From contig JAFGWL010000056.1 of the NCBI GenBank assembly GCA_016937175.1, forward strand, positions 124,001 to 188,000: a stretch of 64,000 nucleotides of DNA, written 5' to 3'. Below, one piece after another: positions 7,852 to 15,147 of this stretch. The stretch is from Candidatus Mcinerneyibacteriota bacterium. GTDB lineage: Bacteria > Macinerneyibacteriota > Macinerneyibacteria > Macinerneyibacteriales > DSCS01. Each line of letters opens with the position of its first letter. Position 1 is the first letter of the stretch. The position numbers were made by a program, and so were the translations under genes. The notes under the pieces were generated by a model. The model saw only the letters and a program-made list of their open reading frames with translations. It searched no databases and was not told where the DNA came from.

Positions 7852-8544
7852 CCGGTTCAGTTCCCAAAGCAGAATGGCCGCAGCTACACTTACATTATAA
7901 GAATCAAATCCTTCTCTCTGCGGGATACGGACTGAGAAATCCGCTTCACTGATGAAGGTCCGGCGGACTCCGCTTCCCTCACTTCCCATGCAAAGAAGGA
8001 GAGGAAAAAGAGGCGAAAAAGAGGGGTCTCCCGCCTCCGTCTCCCCGTTCATATGGGCAGCAGCGACCCATACCCCGCTCTTTTTAAGCTGTTTGACGGT
8101 GTGGGCGGGGTTTTTCATCCGGACCAGGGGGACAGCTCCGGCGTATCCCGACGAAGCGGAAAAGACTGCCGGGGTCACATCAACTGTTCTGTCTGCTGTC
8201 AAGACGACTGCATCGATTCCCATGCCATAGGCCGTCCTGAGAATACTTCCCAGATTCATAGGATCCTGGATCCCGTCCAGAAGGAGAAAAAGGGAGGAAG
8301 GCCCCATCATCTCCTCAAGATAGCCTGGATCGTAAAGAGGAGGAGAGGCGATCTCAGCGGCTATCCCCTGATGGCGGAGATGGCTGAAAGAATGGTCGAA
8401 AAATTCCTTCTCCCTCTTTTCAGCCGGAACTCGGGATTCCCCGGGTATAAGGCCCTCTTTCCCCGGAAGGTAAAAGACTTTTTTGACTAGGTGAGGGGAA
8501 AGCCTGAGGACTTCACGGACGGTATTTTTTCCGTAGATCAGCAT
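7843..8544 (-). CDS. rlmB: 23S rRNA 2'-O-methyltransferase RlmB-like (TrmH/SpoU family)
   Basis: 233 residues from the ATG at 8544. The N-terminal part (about 1-65) is the RNA-binding region, starting YGKNTVREVL. A SPOUT methyltransferase domain follows with the three SpoU motifs: NLGSILRTA, LCMGSEGSGVRR and YNVSVAAAILLWE. It likely uses SAM to methylate a ribose in 23S rRNA (RlmB makes Gm2251 in E. coli); a tRNA target cannot be excluded. The ATG overlaps the end of the upstream cupin gene by 7 bases, suggesting coupling. A TTG at 8565 is an alternative start. The gene is convergent with the sigma-54 activator, overlapping by 9 bases. Confidence 0.85.
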   Translation of the reverse strand: MLIYGKNTVREVLRLSPHLVKKVFYLPGKEGLIPGESRVPAEKREKEFFDHSFSHLRHQGIAAEIASPPLYDPGYLEEMMGPSSLFLLLDGIQDPMNLGSILRTAYGMGIDAVVLTADRTVDVTPAVFSASSGYAGAVPLVRMKNPAHTVKQLKKSGVWVAAAHMNGETEAGDPSFSPLFPLLLCMGSEGSGVRRTFISEADFSVRIPQREGFDSYNVSVAAAILLWELNRLR

Positions 8545-8945
8545 GAAGAACTCTTTTTCTGACAATTCTCCTTTCCTGCCTCCTCTTTTGGCCCCGAAGA
8601 GCAGCGGCCGGGAAGAGGGATCATACAGAGGAAATGGAGTTCACCCTCGCCCAGGTTTTTAAACTGATGCTTTTCTCCCGGGGCAATGTACATAAAGACT
8701 CCCGGGGAAAGGGGTTTTTCGCCATCCTGTGAGATTGCGACACCCTTGCCCTCCAGGACATACATCTCATGTTCCCAGTCATGGGTATGGAGAGGAGTGT
8801 ACCCCCCTTTTTCAAGGCGAAACTGCCTCATGGCAAAACAGGGAGCTTTCTCTTTATCGGAGACCAGCCAACGGATCCAGGCCCCTTTTGCTCCTTCGGT
8901 CTCGATTTTTTCCTCGGGGACATCCTGATACTTTTTCACAAGCAT
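8538..8945 (-). CDS. cupin-domain protein
   Basis: 135 residues from the ATG at 8945, which follows AAGGAGG at good spacing. A single cupin barrel (about 35-115) has the metal-ligand pattern HTHDWEHEMYVLEGKG and, later, PGEKHQF. These supply three or four histidines and a glutamate typical of a metal-binding cupin. Substrate and reaction are not predictable. The last 25 residues after LPGR are polar and contain three cysteines, unusual for a small cupin. It is co-transcribed with rlmB. A minus-strand promoter sits at 8970-8998. Confidence 0.85.
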   Translation of the reverse strand: MLVKKYQDVPEEKIETEGAKGAWIRWLVSDKEKAPCFAMRQFRLEKGGYTPLHTHDWEHEMYVLEGKGVAISQDGEKPLSPGVFMYIAPGEKHQFKNLGEGELHFLCMIPLPGRCSSGPKEEAGKENCQKKSSSC

Positions 8946-8969
8946 AGAAACCTCCTTCATCTCTATGAA

Positions 8970-8998
8970 AGCCTATCATAGAAGAGGAACCGGGTCAA
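8970..8998 (-). promoter_or_regulatory. sigma-70-like promoter for cupin-rlmB
   Basis: Minus strand TTGACC (8993-8998), 17-base spacer, TAGGCT (8970-8975); the start is predicted near 8963, leaving an 18-base leader that holds AAGGAGG. Confidence 0.5.
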
Positions 8999-9034
8999 TC
9001 AGAGAGGCCGGCCCTTCTTTATTGTTAGTGTCCC

Positions 9035-9040
9035 TATAAT
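9035..9040 (+). promoter_or_regulatory. possible -10 element upstream of hydE
   Basis: A perfect TATAAT lies 57 bases before the hydE ATG, but no convincing -35 hexamer is found at 16-18 bases, so an activator or an alternative promoter may be needed. Confidence 0.3.
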
Positions 9041-9096
9041 AATACTCTTGCGTTTTTTCTCTCCTTCGGTTATGGTAATTCAAAAGGGAGGACAAG

Positions 9097-10182
9097 ATGG
9101 CCCGTTCCTACGACGCGATCCTTGAAAAAACAGCCTTACAGCCCACCCGCCAGGGTCTTCGAGATCTTCTTGAAAACGATGAACCCGAACTCTTACAGGC
9201 TCTGACCCGGCATGCCTATCACATCAAAACTTCTGAACTGGGACGCAATGTCTACTTCAGAGGGATCATCGAATTTTCTAATATCTGCACAAAAGATTGT
9301 TACTATTGCGGAATCCGCAAAAGCAATCATCTGGTGAACCGGTATGAACTCAGCGAGGAAGAGATCCTCCGCGAAGCCCGCTGGTGTTATGAGAACCATT
9401 ACGGCTCTCTTGTCCTTCAATCCGGAGAACGGCGCGACCCCGCCTTTGTGGATAAGATCGAATGGCTTCTCAAAGAGATCAAGAGTCTTTCTCAAGGATC
9501 CCTGGGAGTCACTCTCTCTGTGGGGGAACAGGACCTGAAGACTTACGAGCGATGGTTTCTGGCCGGGGCCCACCGTTATCTGCTTCGCATCGAGACCTCA
9601 AACCCCCGACTCTACTCCTCGCTCCATCCCAAAAGCCACTCCTGGGAAGAGCGGAGACGCTGTCTGGATTACCTGCGCCAAAGCGGATATCAGGTAGGAA
9701 CAGGCTTTCTCATCGGAGTTCCCGGCCAGACGTTCGACGACATGGCCGGTGATATCCTTTTTCTTAAGGAGATAGATATCGATATGGTCGGAATGGGGCC
9801 GTTTATCCCTCATGAAGAGACACCCCTTGGCTCCTCTGCGCCATTCGACCCGGTCAGACAACTGACTCTGGGTTTGAAAATGATCGCACTGGTCCGCATG
9901 GTCATGAAAGACGTCAACATAGCAGCCACCACGGCTCTTCAGGCCCTTTCTCCGACGGGGCGTGAATTGGGCCTCAGGGCCGGAGCAAATATTATAATGC
10001 CCAATGTCACCGATCTGGCTTACAGAAGAGGATATCAGCTTTATCAGAACAAACCCGGGTTGGATGAAAACGCCGTGGAACAGCGGATCAACCTCGAACA
10101 GAGCGTAGAAGCTTTAGGGGAAAAAGTCTGCTATGGAGAGTGGGGAGACAGCCTCCATTTTAAAAAAAGACAGAAAGGGTGA
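9097..10182 (+). CDS. hydE: [FeFe]-hydrogenase maturase HydE (radical SAM)
   Basis: 361 residues, the usual HydE length. The radical SAM cluster motif CX3CX2C is CTKDCYYC near residue 64. SAM-binding features follow, such as SGERRDP and GFLIGVPGQT. The family acts with HydG and HydF to build the 2Fe subcluster of the H-cluster and supplies the dithiomethylamine bridge or its precursor. The second, non-essential C-terminal cysteine motif seen in some HydE proteins is not present. The start has GGGAGG five bases upstream. It stands alone, 8 kb from hydG and 10 kb from the hydrogenase genes, so maturation genes are scattered here. BioB-like alternatives are less likely given the HydG and HydA neighbours. 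Confidence 0.93.
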   Translation: MARSYDAILEKTALQPTRQGLRDLLENDEPELLQALTRHAYHIKTSELGRNVYFRGIIEFSNICTKDCYYCGIRKSNHLVNRYELSEEEILREARWCYENHYGSLVLQSGERRDPAFVDKIEWLLKEIKSLSQGSLGVTLSVGEQDLKTYERWFLAGAHRYLLRIETSNPRLYSSLHPKSHSWEERRRCLDYLRQSGYQVGTGFLIGVPGQTFDDMAGDILFLKEIDIDMVGMGPFIPHEETPLGSSAPFDPVRQLTLGLKMIALVRMVMKDVNIAATTALQALSPTGRELGLRAGANIIMPNVTDLAYRRGYQLYQNKPGLDENAVEQRINLEQSVEALGEKVCYGEWGDSLHFKKRQKG

Positions 10183-10204
10183 CCTTCCTCCCCTCACGGC
10201 CCTC

Positions 10205-10717
10205 TTACCGCTCGATCCCATCTCTGGCTAATATTCCTTTCTGGTAATAGTGTTTCACTTCCCGCATTTCAGTGACAAGGTCGGCCGCATCGACAAGGCC
10301 TTGAGGAGCCCCCCTCCCTGTCAGGGCCACTTCCGTAGACATTTCCCGCGATGAGAGGGCTTCAAGAAGTTCTTCCAATGTAAAAAAGGCATACTCCAGG
10401 GGAAAGGTCACCTCATCTAGAATCACCAGGCCATAATCCCCCGATTTGAGGATTTCTGAAGCAATTTCGAGTCCCTCCCGGGCTGCCTGCCTGTCTGCAG
10501 GCCCCGGTGGCCGCTGCAGAAAACAACCTTTCCCGAAAAGCCCTGCCGTAAACCCATCCAGGGATCGGAGCAGGGCGATTTCATGGTACTCCCTGTCTTT
10601 GATAAACTGTCCCATGAAGACCCTTAAGCCGGCCCCAAGGGCTCTGACCGCCAAACCTACCGCAGCGGTGGTCTTTCCTTTTCCGTCTCCCGTATAGAGG
10701 TGGATCATCCCCTGCAT
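10205..10717 (-). CDS. cob(I)alamin adenosyltransferase (CobA/BtuR/CobO type)
   Basis: 170 residues from the ATG at 10717 (AGGAG upstream). The ATP-binding P-loop is GDGKGKTTAAVG near residue 9, and VILDEVTF is the Walker B-like strand. Further on, TGRGAP is typical of CobA/BtuR. The enzyme transfers adenosyl from ATP to cobalt to make adenosylcobalamin. An in-frame extension upstream to 10807 is rich in charged residues and lacks a ribosome site, so it was not used. The gene is convergent with hydE, 22 bases apart. The 210 bases upstream hold no recognisable cobalamin riboswitch. Confidence 0.9.
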   Translation of the reverse strand: MQGMIHLYTGDGKGKTTAAVGLAVRALGAGLRVFMGQFIKDREYHEIALLRSLDGFTAGLFGKGCFLQRPPGPADRQAAREGLEIASEILKSGDYGLVILDEVTFPLEYAFFTLEELLEALSSREMSTEVALTGRGAPQGLVDAADLVTEMREVKHYYQKGILARDGIER

Positions 10718-10927
10718 TGTTTCTCCTCTCTCCTTTTTTTCCTTATCTTCGTCTGATTTAACAGCCCGTCCCTCTTCATGTTCCGTCCCACACTGAAAAA
10801 AAATCATAGATGATCTCTTGCTTCAAAAGTGAGAAAATATTCTGCCCTCGCCAGTTGAAAAGGGATGAATCCTATCCCTGTCATAGAAAGCGTAAGCTTA
10901 AGGAAGGTACGATTTGCAAAGGGCTTT

Positions 10928-13579
10928 TTACTCTTTTTCGCCTCTGAGACTGCTCAACACCCTGCTTAAGTCTTCCAATGTAAAGGGTTTAAAGAGCCCG
11001 GCGGTAAAACCGTATTTCTGAGGATCGTTGAGAATGGGATCCTCTGAATAGCCCGTAGAGACGATGACAGGGATACCGGGATGTATTTTCCTGATATCAG
11101 CGATGATATCTTTTCCGCTCTTTCCTGCGGGAATAGTCAGATCGGCAATGACCAGAGTATAGGGAGATCCCGCCTGTGCAGCTGAAGCGATCTTTTTCAG
11201 GGCCTGCGCCCCTTCTTTGGCTTCATCGACACTGAAGCCCAGTCTTCGGAGCATTTCGCCGGTCACTTCCCGGATAGACGGTTCGTCGTCCAGGACCAGA
11301 GCCCGCCCTTCTCCACGGAAAAGCTGCCCTTCTCCCTCTGATAGCGAAGGCTTTACTCCTCCCGAAGCAGGCAGAAAGATCGTAAACAGGCTCCCTTCTC
11401 CCAGGGTGGAGCGTACTGTGATAGCACCACCGTGACGCTTGACAATAGAATCGCTTGAGGTCAATCCCAACCCGCTTCCCGTCTTCCGGGTAGTAAAGAA
11501 GGGGTCAAAGACCTTTTTAAGGTATTGGGCCGGGATCCCCTCGCCGTCATCTTCCACTTCCACGATGATATAAGGTCCGGCAGGCAGAGAGGGGGGAGGG
11601 GACAGCCCCGTACCCAGATTATACGCCCGGATATAAAGTCTCCCCTCCTCCTTCATGGATTGAAGGGCATTGTTAAAGAGGTTTATAAAGACCTGGCTCA
11701 TCTGCCCTTCGTCAAACTCAGCCGACCACAGGGACTCGTCCAACTCAGCCTTGGCTGAAACCTTAGACCCCGTCAGGGCCATCTCCATGGCCTTTCTGAT
11801 CACCGGCCGGAGATCTCCTCTCTTTCTGACCGGGCTTCCTCCTTTGGAAAAGGTAAGGAACCGCCCTGTGAGAGAACGGATACGCTCATAGATCGATCGG
11901 GCTTTATCCAGATATTCGATTCCCCTTTCAGAGTCCTTCTCCAGAAAGTGCTGCCTGGCAATATCGATATACCCGAAGAGCCCGCCCAGAAGGTTATTGA
12001 AATCATGAGCGATACGGCCAGCCAGAAGTCCCAGGGATTCCAGCCTCTGGGACCGGATAAGATGGTCCTGGGAAGCCCGTTTCTCAGAAATATCCCTGAA
12101 GACCACGACAATCCCGGCAGGATCATCCTCTTCCGTCAAGATGGGAAAAGCCGAGGTCTCTATCAGCGTCTCCCTCCCCTCCTTTCCAATGAGAAGGGAT
12201 GCCGGATAATATACACTTTTTTCTCCTTGGCTGAGAATCAGGGTAGCGGGGTTTTCAAGGGATTCACGTTTTTCTTCATCTACTGTGAAAAAGATATCGT
12301 CCAGCGGGAGCCCCTCTGCCTCCTTCGACTCGATCCCCAGGATCTGTTCGGCAACAGGATTCATCAGAGTCACTTTGCCCCGGGCATCCGTGGCAATGAC
12401 AGCATCTCCGATACTGTAAAGAGTCACCTCAAAACGTTTTTTTTCGTTATTGAGCCTTTGAACCATCTCCATCCGTTCGGTGACATCCCGGGCAATGCCC
12501 TCGATGGCAGTCAAGCGCCCTTTAGTGTCATAGAGGGGGACATTGTGCTGCTCAGTCCAGATGACCTTTCCCGCTTTTGTTATCCATCGGAGTCGTATAG
12601 GCCGGTTAAAGAAACTCTTCTCTTTCCATCCCTCTTCCAAAAGAGGACGGTCTTCAGGATGGACAAGTTTTACACCGAGGTCCGGGTCATCATAATGCTC
12701 CCGGGGTGTATATCCCGTCACTCTTTCTACAGCCTTGTTGATAAAAGTAAATCTTTTTTCGGGGAAGAGTTCTATCCTGTAGATGATATCATCGGCATTT
12801 TCCGCCAGGCGCCTGTAGCGCTCCTCACTCTCTTCCAGGGACTTCTCCCATTTATACTTTTCAGTGATGTCCATGACGATCCCGAGATAGTAAGAGGAGC
12901 CTTCCCGCTTTAAATATTGCAGATGGACTTCCGCCGGATAATTGGAACCGTCCTTTCTGTAATGGTCTGTCAGAAAGAGTATTTTCTTCTCGGTGTCCTT
13001 TCTCAAATCTTTGAAATGGTTTTCAAGGACTCTTCTCTGCCGGGGGCTGTTGATCTCATAAGGGGTCATGGAAGTGAGCTCTTCCTCGCTGTATCCCAGG
13101 TTTTTCTGGGCTCCGGCGCTTACAAAGGTAAAGAGGAGAGAGTCGGCATCTACGATATAGATCTCATTGAGGCTGTTATTCATCACATCGCGGAACCGCT
13201 CCAGTTCCTGTTTGGAACTGATATGCCAGGTGATATCCCGGGCCGCTGCATAGATAAGCCCTTGTTTGGGAAAAGAGCGCCATTCCAGCCACCGGAAAGT
13301 CCCGTCACGGCAGCGGTATCGGTTGACAAAGGAGAGGACCTCTTGTCCTCCGGCCAGGCTTTTCAAAGCCTCCTCTGTCTTTTCAAGGTCCTCTTCGTGG
13401 ACGAATTCCATAAAAGGACGGCCCAAAAGATCTTTGAGCGGATATCCTAATGTCCTCTCCCACTCTTTGTTCAAAAGGACAAAGTGTCCCGTGTCATCGG
13501 CGATACAAAGTAGCTCGAGAGCCATAGAAAAAAATTGTTCATATGAAAAAGAGCGGTTCTCCTTTTCTTTTGCATCCAT
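10928..13579 (-). CDS. multi-PAS hybrid histidine kinase with C-terminal receiver
   Basis: 883 residues, no membrane segments. Four PAS/PAC units (about 10-125, 130-245, 250-370, 380-500) precede the HisKA H box AGRIAHDFNNLLG (near 515). The GHKL ATPase follows (EDDGEGIP, GSGLGLTSS), and then a receiver domain (about 755-880) with the acidic pair LDDEPS, phospho-acceptor VIADLTIP and lysine LFKPFT. The repeated PAS units suggest redox, oxygen or small-ligand sensing, but no heme or flavin ligands can be assigned. No partner regulator is next to it. The ATG lies about 7 bases from a -10 element and has no Shine-Dalgarno, so its transcript may be leaderless. Confidence 0.92.
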   Translation of the reverse strand: MDAKEKENRSFSYEQFFSMALELLCIADDTGHFVLLNKEWERTLGYPLKDLLGRPFMEFVHEEDLEKTEEALKSLAGGQEVLSFVNRYRCRDGTFRWLEWRSFPKQGLIYAAARDITWHISSKQELERFRDVMNNSLNEIYIVDADSLLFTFVSAGAQKNLGYSEEELTSMTPYEINSPRQRRVLENHFKDLRKDTEKKILFLTDHYRKDGSNYPAEVHLQYLKREGSSYYLGIVMDITEKYKWEKSLEESEERYRRLAENADDIIYRIELFPEKRFTFINKAVERVTGYTPREHYDDPDLGVKLVHPEDRPLLEEGWKEKSFFNRPIRLRWITKAGKVIWTEQHNVPLYDTKGRLTAIEGIARDVTERMEMVQRLNNEKKRFEVTLYSIGDAVIATDARGKVTLMNPVAEQILGIESKEAEGLPLDDIFFTVDEEKRESLENPATLILSQGEKSVYYPASLLIGKEGRETLIETSAFPILTEEDDPAGIVVVFRDISEKRASQDHLIRSQRLESLGLLAGRIAHDFNNLLGGLFGYIDIARQHFLEKDSERGIEYLDKARSIYERIRSLTGRFLTFSKGGSPVRKRGDLRPVIRKAMEMALTGSKVSAKAELDESLWSAEFDEGQMSQVFINLFNNALQSMKEEGRLYIRAYNLGTGLSPPPSLPAGPYIIVEVEDDGEGIPAQYLKKVFDPFFTTRKTGSGLGLTSSDSIVKRHGGAITVRSTLGEGSLFTIFLPASGGVKPSLSEGEGQLFRGEGRALVLDDEPSIREVTGEMLRRLGFSVDEAKEGAQALKKIASAAQAGSPYTLVIADLTIPAGKSGKDIIADIRKIHPGIPVIVSTGYSEDPILNDPQKYGFTAGLFKPFTLEDLSRVLSSLRGEKE

Positions 13580-13585
13580 ATTATC

Positions 13586-13614
13586 AATATATCAAAAAAA
13601 TGAAAGGGGGACAA
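13586..13614 (-). promoter_or_regulatory. promoter placed for a leaderless hybrid-kinase transcript
   Basis: Minus strand TTGTCC (13609-13614), 17-base spacer, TATATT (13586-13591). The predicted transcription start falls on the ATG at 13579. Confidence 0.55.
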
Positions 13615-13621
13615 GATTAAA

Positions 13622-13738
13622 TCAAACGAAGAAATCCCCTGTCTCATCGACAAGGATCTTAAAGAGATGCAGGTAGTCTCTTTCCGCTTCTTCCCCGGGG
13701 CGATAAAAAGTGACATCTCCTTCTTTTTTTGTTGACAT
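13622..13738 (-). CDS. possible 38-residue small protein
   Basis: An ORF from an ATG at 13738 encodes a small, acidic, probably helical peptide (core RPGEEAERDYLHLFKILVDE, then TGDFFV). Its codon use resembles that of the real genes around it, unlike the antisense shadows. It ends 42 bases before the hybrid kinase and would share its orientation. Only a weak ribosome site (GGA) precedes the ATG, and the start overlaps the -35 of the divergent decarboxylase promoter. It could instead be the 3' remnant of a lost gene. No function can be assigned. Confidence 0.35.
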   Translation of the reverse strand: MSTKKEGDVTFYRPGEEAERDYLHLFKILVDETGDFFV

Positions 13739-13759
13739 TTGTCCAGTCTGTGATATTCA
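13732..13759 (+). promoter_or_regulatory. sigma-70 promoter for the decarboxylase
   Basis: TTGACA (13732-13737), 16-base spacer, TATTCA (13754-13759), giving a leader of about 45 bases with GGAGG before the ATG at 13812. Confidence 0.55.
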
Positions 13760-13811
13760 TACCGAGTTATGCTGTTGATTTGTCCCCGTCCCAAGGAAAT
13801 GGAGGTATGGC

Positions 13812-14996
13812 ATGAAAAGAGAACCCTATTCTTTCCCGTTATCCGATTATATCGCCCGGGATAAATTCGAACTGATCAAAAAGATGGCCCAGGAGAAGAA
13901 GACACCTTTTCTCGTCATCGACCTGGATATCATTAAACAAAAATTCTTAGAACTCAAAAACCACCTTCCCTTTGCAAAGATCCATTATGCCGTCAAAGCC
14001 AATCCTCATGATGAAGTTTTGAAATTGCTCTACAGTCTGGGTTCTAATTTTGATGTAGCATCTGTGTACGAACTGGATCAGCTCCTCCGCCTGGGCGTCA
14101 CCCCTGACCGGATGCTTTACGGCAACACCATAAAAAAGAAGGAGAATATTCAATACTTCTACGAAAAAGGCGTTCGCCTTTTTGCCACAGACTGTGAAAC
14201 CGATCTTAAAAACATCGCTCGATACGCTCCGGGTTCACGGGTCTTCTTCAGGCTCCTCACCGACGGACAGGGCGCAGACTGGCCTCTCTCACGAAAATTC
14301 GGGACCCATCCTGATATCGTCTTTGACCTGCTCAAACTGGCCAAAAAACTGGATGTGACTCCCTACGGGATCTCTTTTCATGTGGGTTCCCAGCAACGAG
14401 ACATCGGCCAGTGGGACAATGCCATCAGCCAGTGCTACTATCTCTTTTCCTCTGCCAGGGAGATCGGGATCGAGCTCAAGATGATCAATCTCGGAGGCGG
14501 TTTCCCGGCCCATTACAACGAGCCTACAGCGGAGACAAATATCTACGCTTCCGAAATCGAGCGATTCCTGAGGGAAGATTTCGGGGACAATATGCCTGAG
14601 ATCATCGTAGAGCCGGGCCGTTCTCTTGCAGGAGACGCCGGTGTCATCGTAGCCGAGATCATTATGACCGAAAAAAAGGCAAAACATAACCCCTACAAAT
14701 GGATGTTTCTGGATATCGGGATGTTCGGCGGCATGATCGAGACTCTGAACGAGTCCATCAAGTATCCCATCTACATCGAAAAAGAGGGCCTGGAAGAGGA
14801 GTATATTATTGCAGGGCCTACCTGTGACAGTATGGATATCCTTTATGAGGATTATAAATACCGATTCCCCGAGACCACTGTCCCGGGGGACAAGGTCTAT
14901 ATCTTCTCGACAGGGGCTTATACCCAAAGCTACAGCGCGGTCTATTTCAACGGGTTCCCACCGCTGGATGCCGTCGTCATCGGGGATGATAATTAA
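13812..14996 (+). CDS. ornithine/lysine (diaminopimelate-fold) decarboxylase
   Basis: 394 residues of the fold-type III PLP decarboxylase family (alanine racemase-like barrel plus beta domain). The PLP lysine is in HYAVKANPH (near residue 58). The phosphate-binding glycines are NLGGGFP and EPGRSLAG, and the catalytic cysteine region is GPTCDSMDIL, followed by GAYTQSY. This arrangement fits ornithine or bifunctional lysine/ornithine decarboxylases making putrescine or cadaverine; diaminopimelate and carboxynorspermidine enzymes differ around the C-x-S-x-D loop. The start is fixed by GGAGG 7 bases upstream. It is a single-gene unit with its own promoter and a strong terminator downstream. Confidence 0.88.
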   Translation: MKREPYSFPLSDYIARDKFELIKKMAQEKKTPFLVIDLDIIKQKFLELKNHLPFAKIHYAVKANPHDEVLKLLYSLGSNFDVASVYELDQLLRLGVTPDRMLYGNTIKKKENIQYFYEKGVRLFATDCETDLKNIARYAPGSRVFFRLLTDGQGADWPLSRKFGTHPDIVFDLLKLAKKLDVTPYGISFHVGSQQRDIGQWDNAISQCYYLFSSAREIGIELKMINLGGGFPAHYNEPTAETNIYASEIERFLREDFGDNMPEIIVEPGRSLAGDAGVIVAEIIMTEKKAKHNPYKWMFLDIGMFGGMIETLNESIKYPIYIEKEGLEEEYIIAGPTCDSMDILYEDYKYRFPETTVPGDKVYIFSTGAYTQSYSAVYFNGFPPLDAVVIGDDN

Positions 14997-15012
14997 ATAA
15001 TTAAACTCATTC

Positions 15013-15064
15013 GCGGAAGAAGAGGTTTTTTTAAAGTAAATCCCTTCTTCCGCCTTTTTCTTTT
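15013..15064 (+). terminator. intrinsic terminator after the decarboxylase
   Basis: A perfect 10-base stem, GCGGAAGAAG (15013-15022) with CTTCTTCCGC (15044-15053), is followed by a T-rich tract. Confidence 0.85.
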
Positions 15065-15075
15065 CGGTTTTCTGG

Positions 15076-15104
15076 TGGACAACCCCCGAGATATCTTCTA
15101 TATT
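15076..15104 (+). promoter_or_regulatory. promoter for the HEAT-repeat protein
   Basis: TGGACA (15076-15081), 17-base spacer, TATATT (15099-15104), 44 bases before the ATG at 15148. Confidence 0.5.
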
Positions 15105-15147
15105 AAAGACAGAGACTTCGTGACATTTTCAAAGGAGGATTTACGCC

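Noticed and set aside
10718-10927. Possible cobalamin riboswitch upstream of the adenosyltransferase
   Set aside because: No B12-box or conserved aptamer core can be found in the 210 bases.
11948-12913. Long open frame antisense to the hybrid kinase
   Set aside because: Composition shadow of the PAS/kinase gene; no start signals and no known motif.
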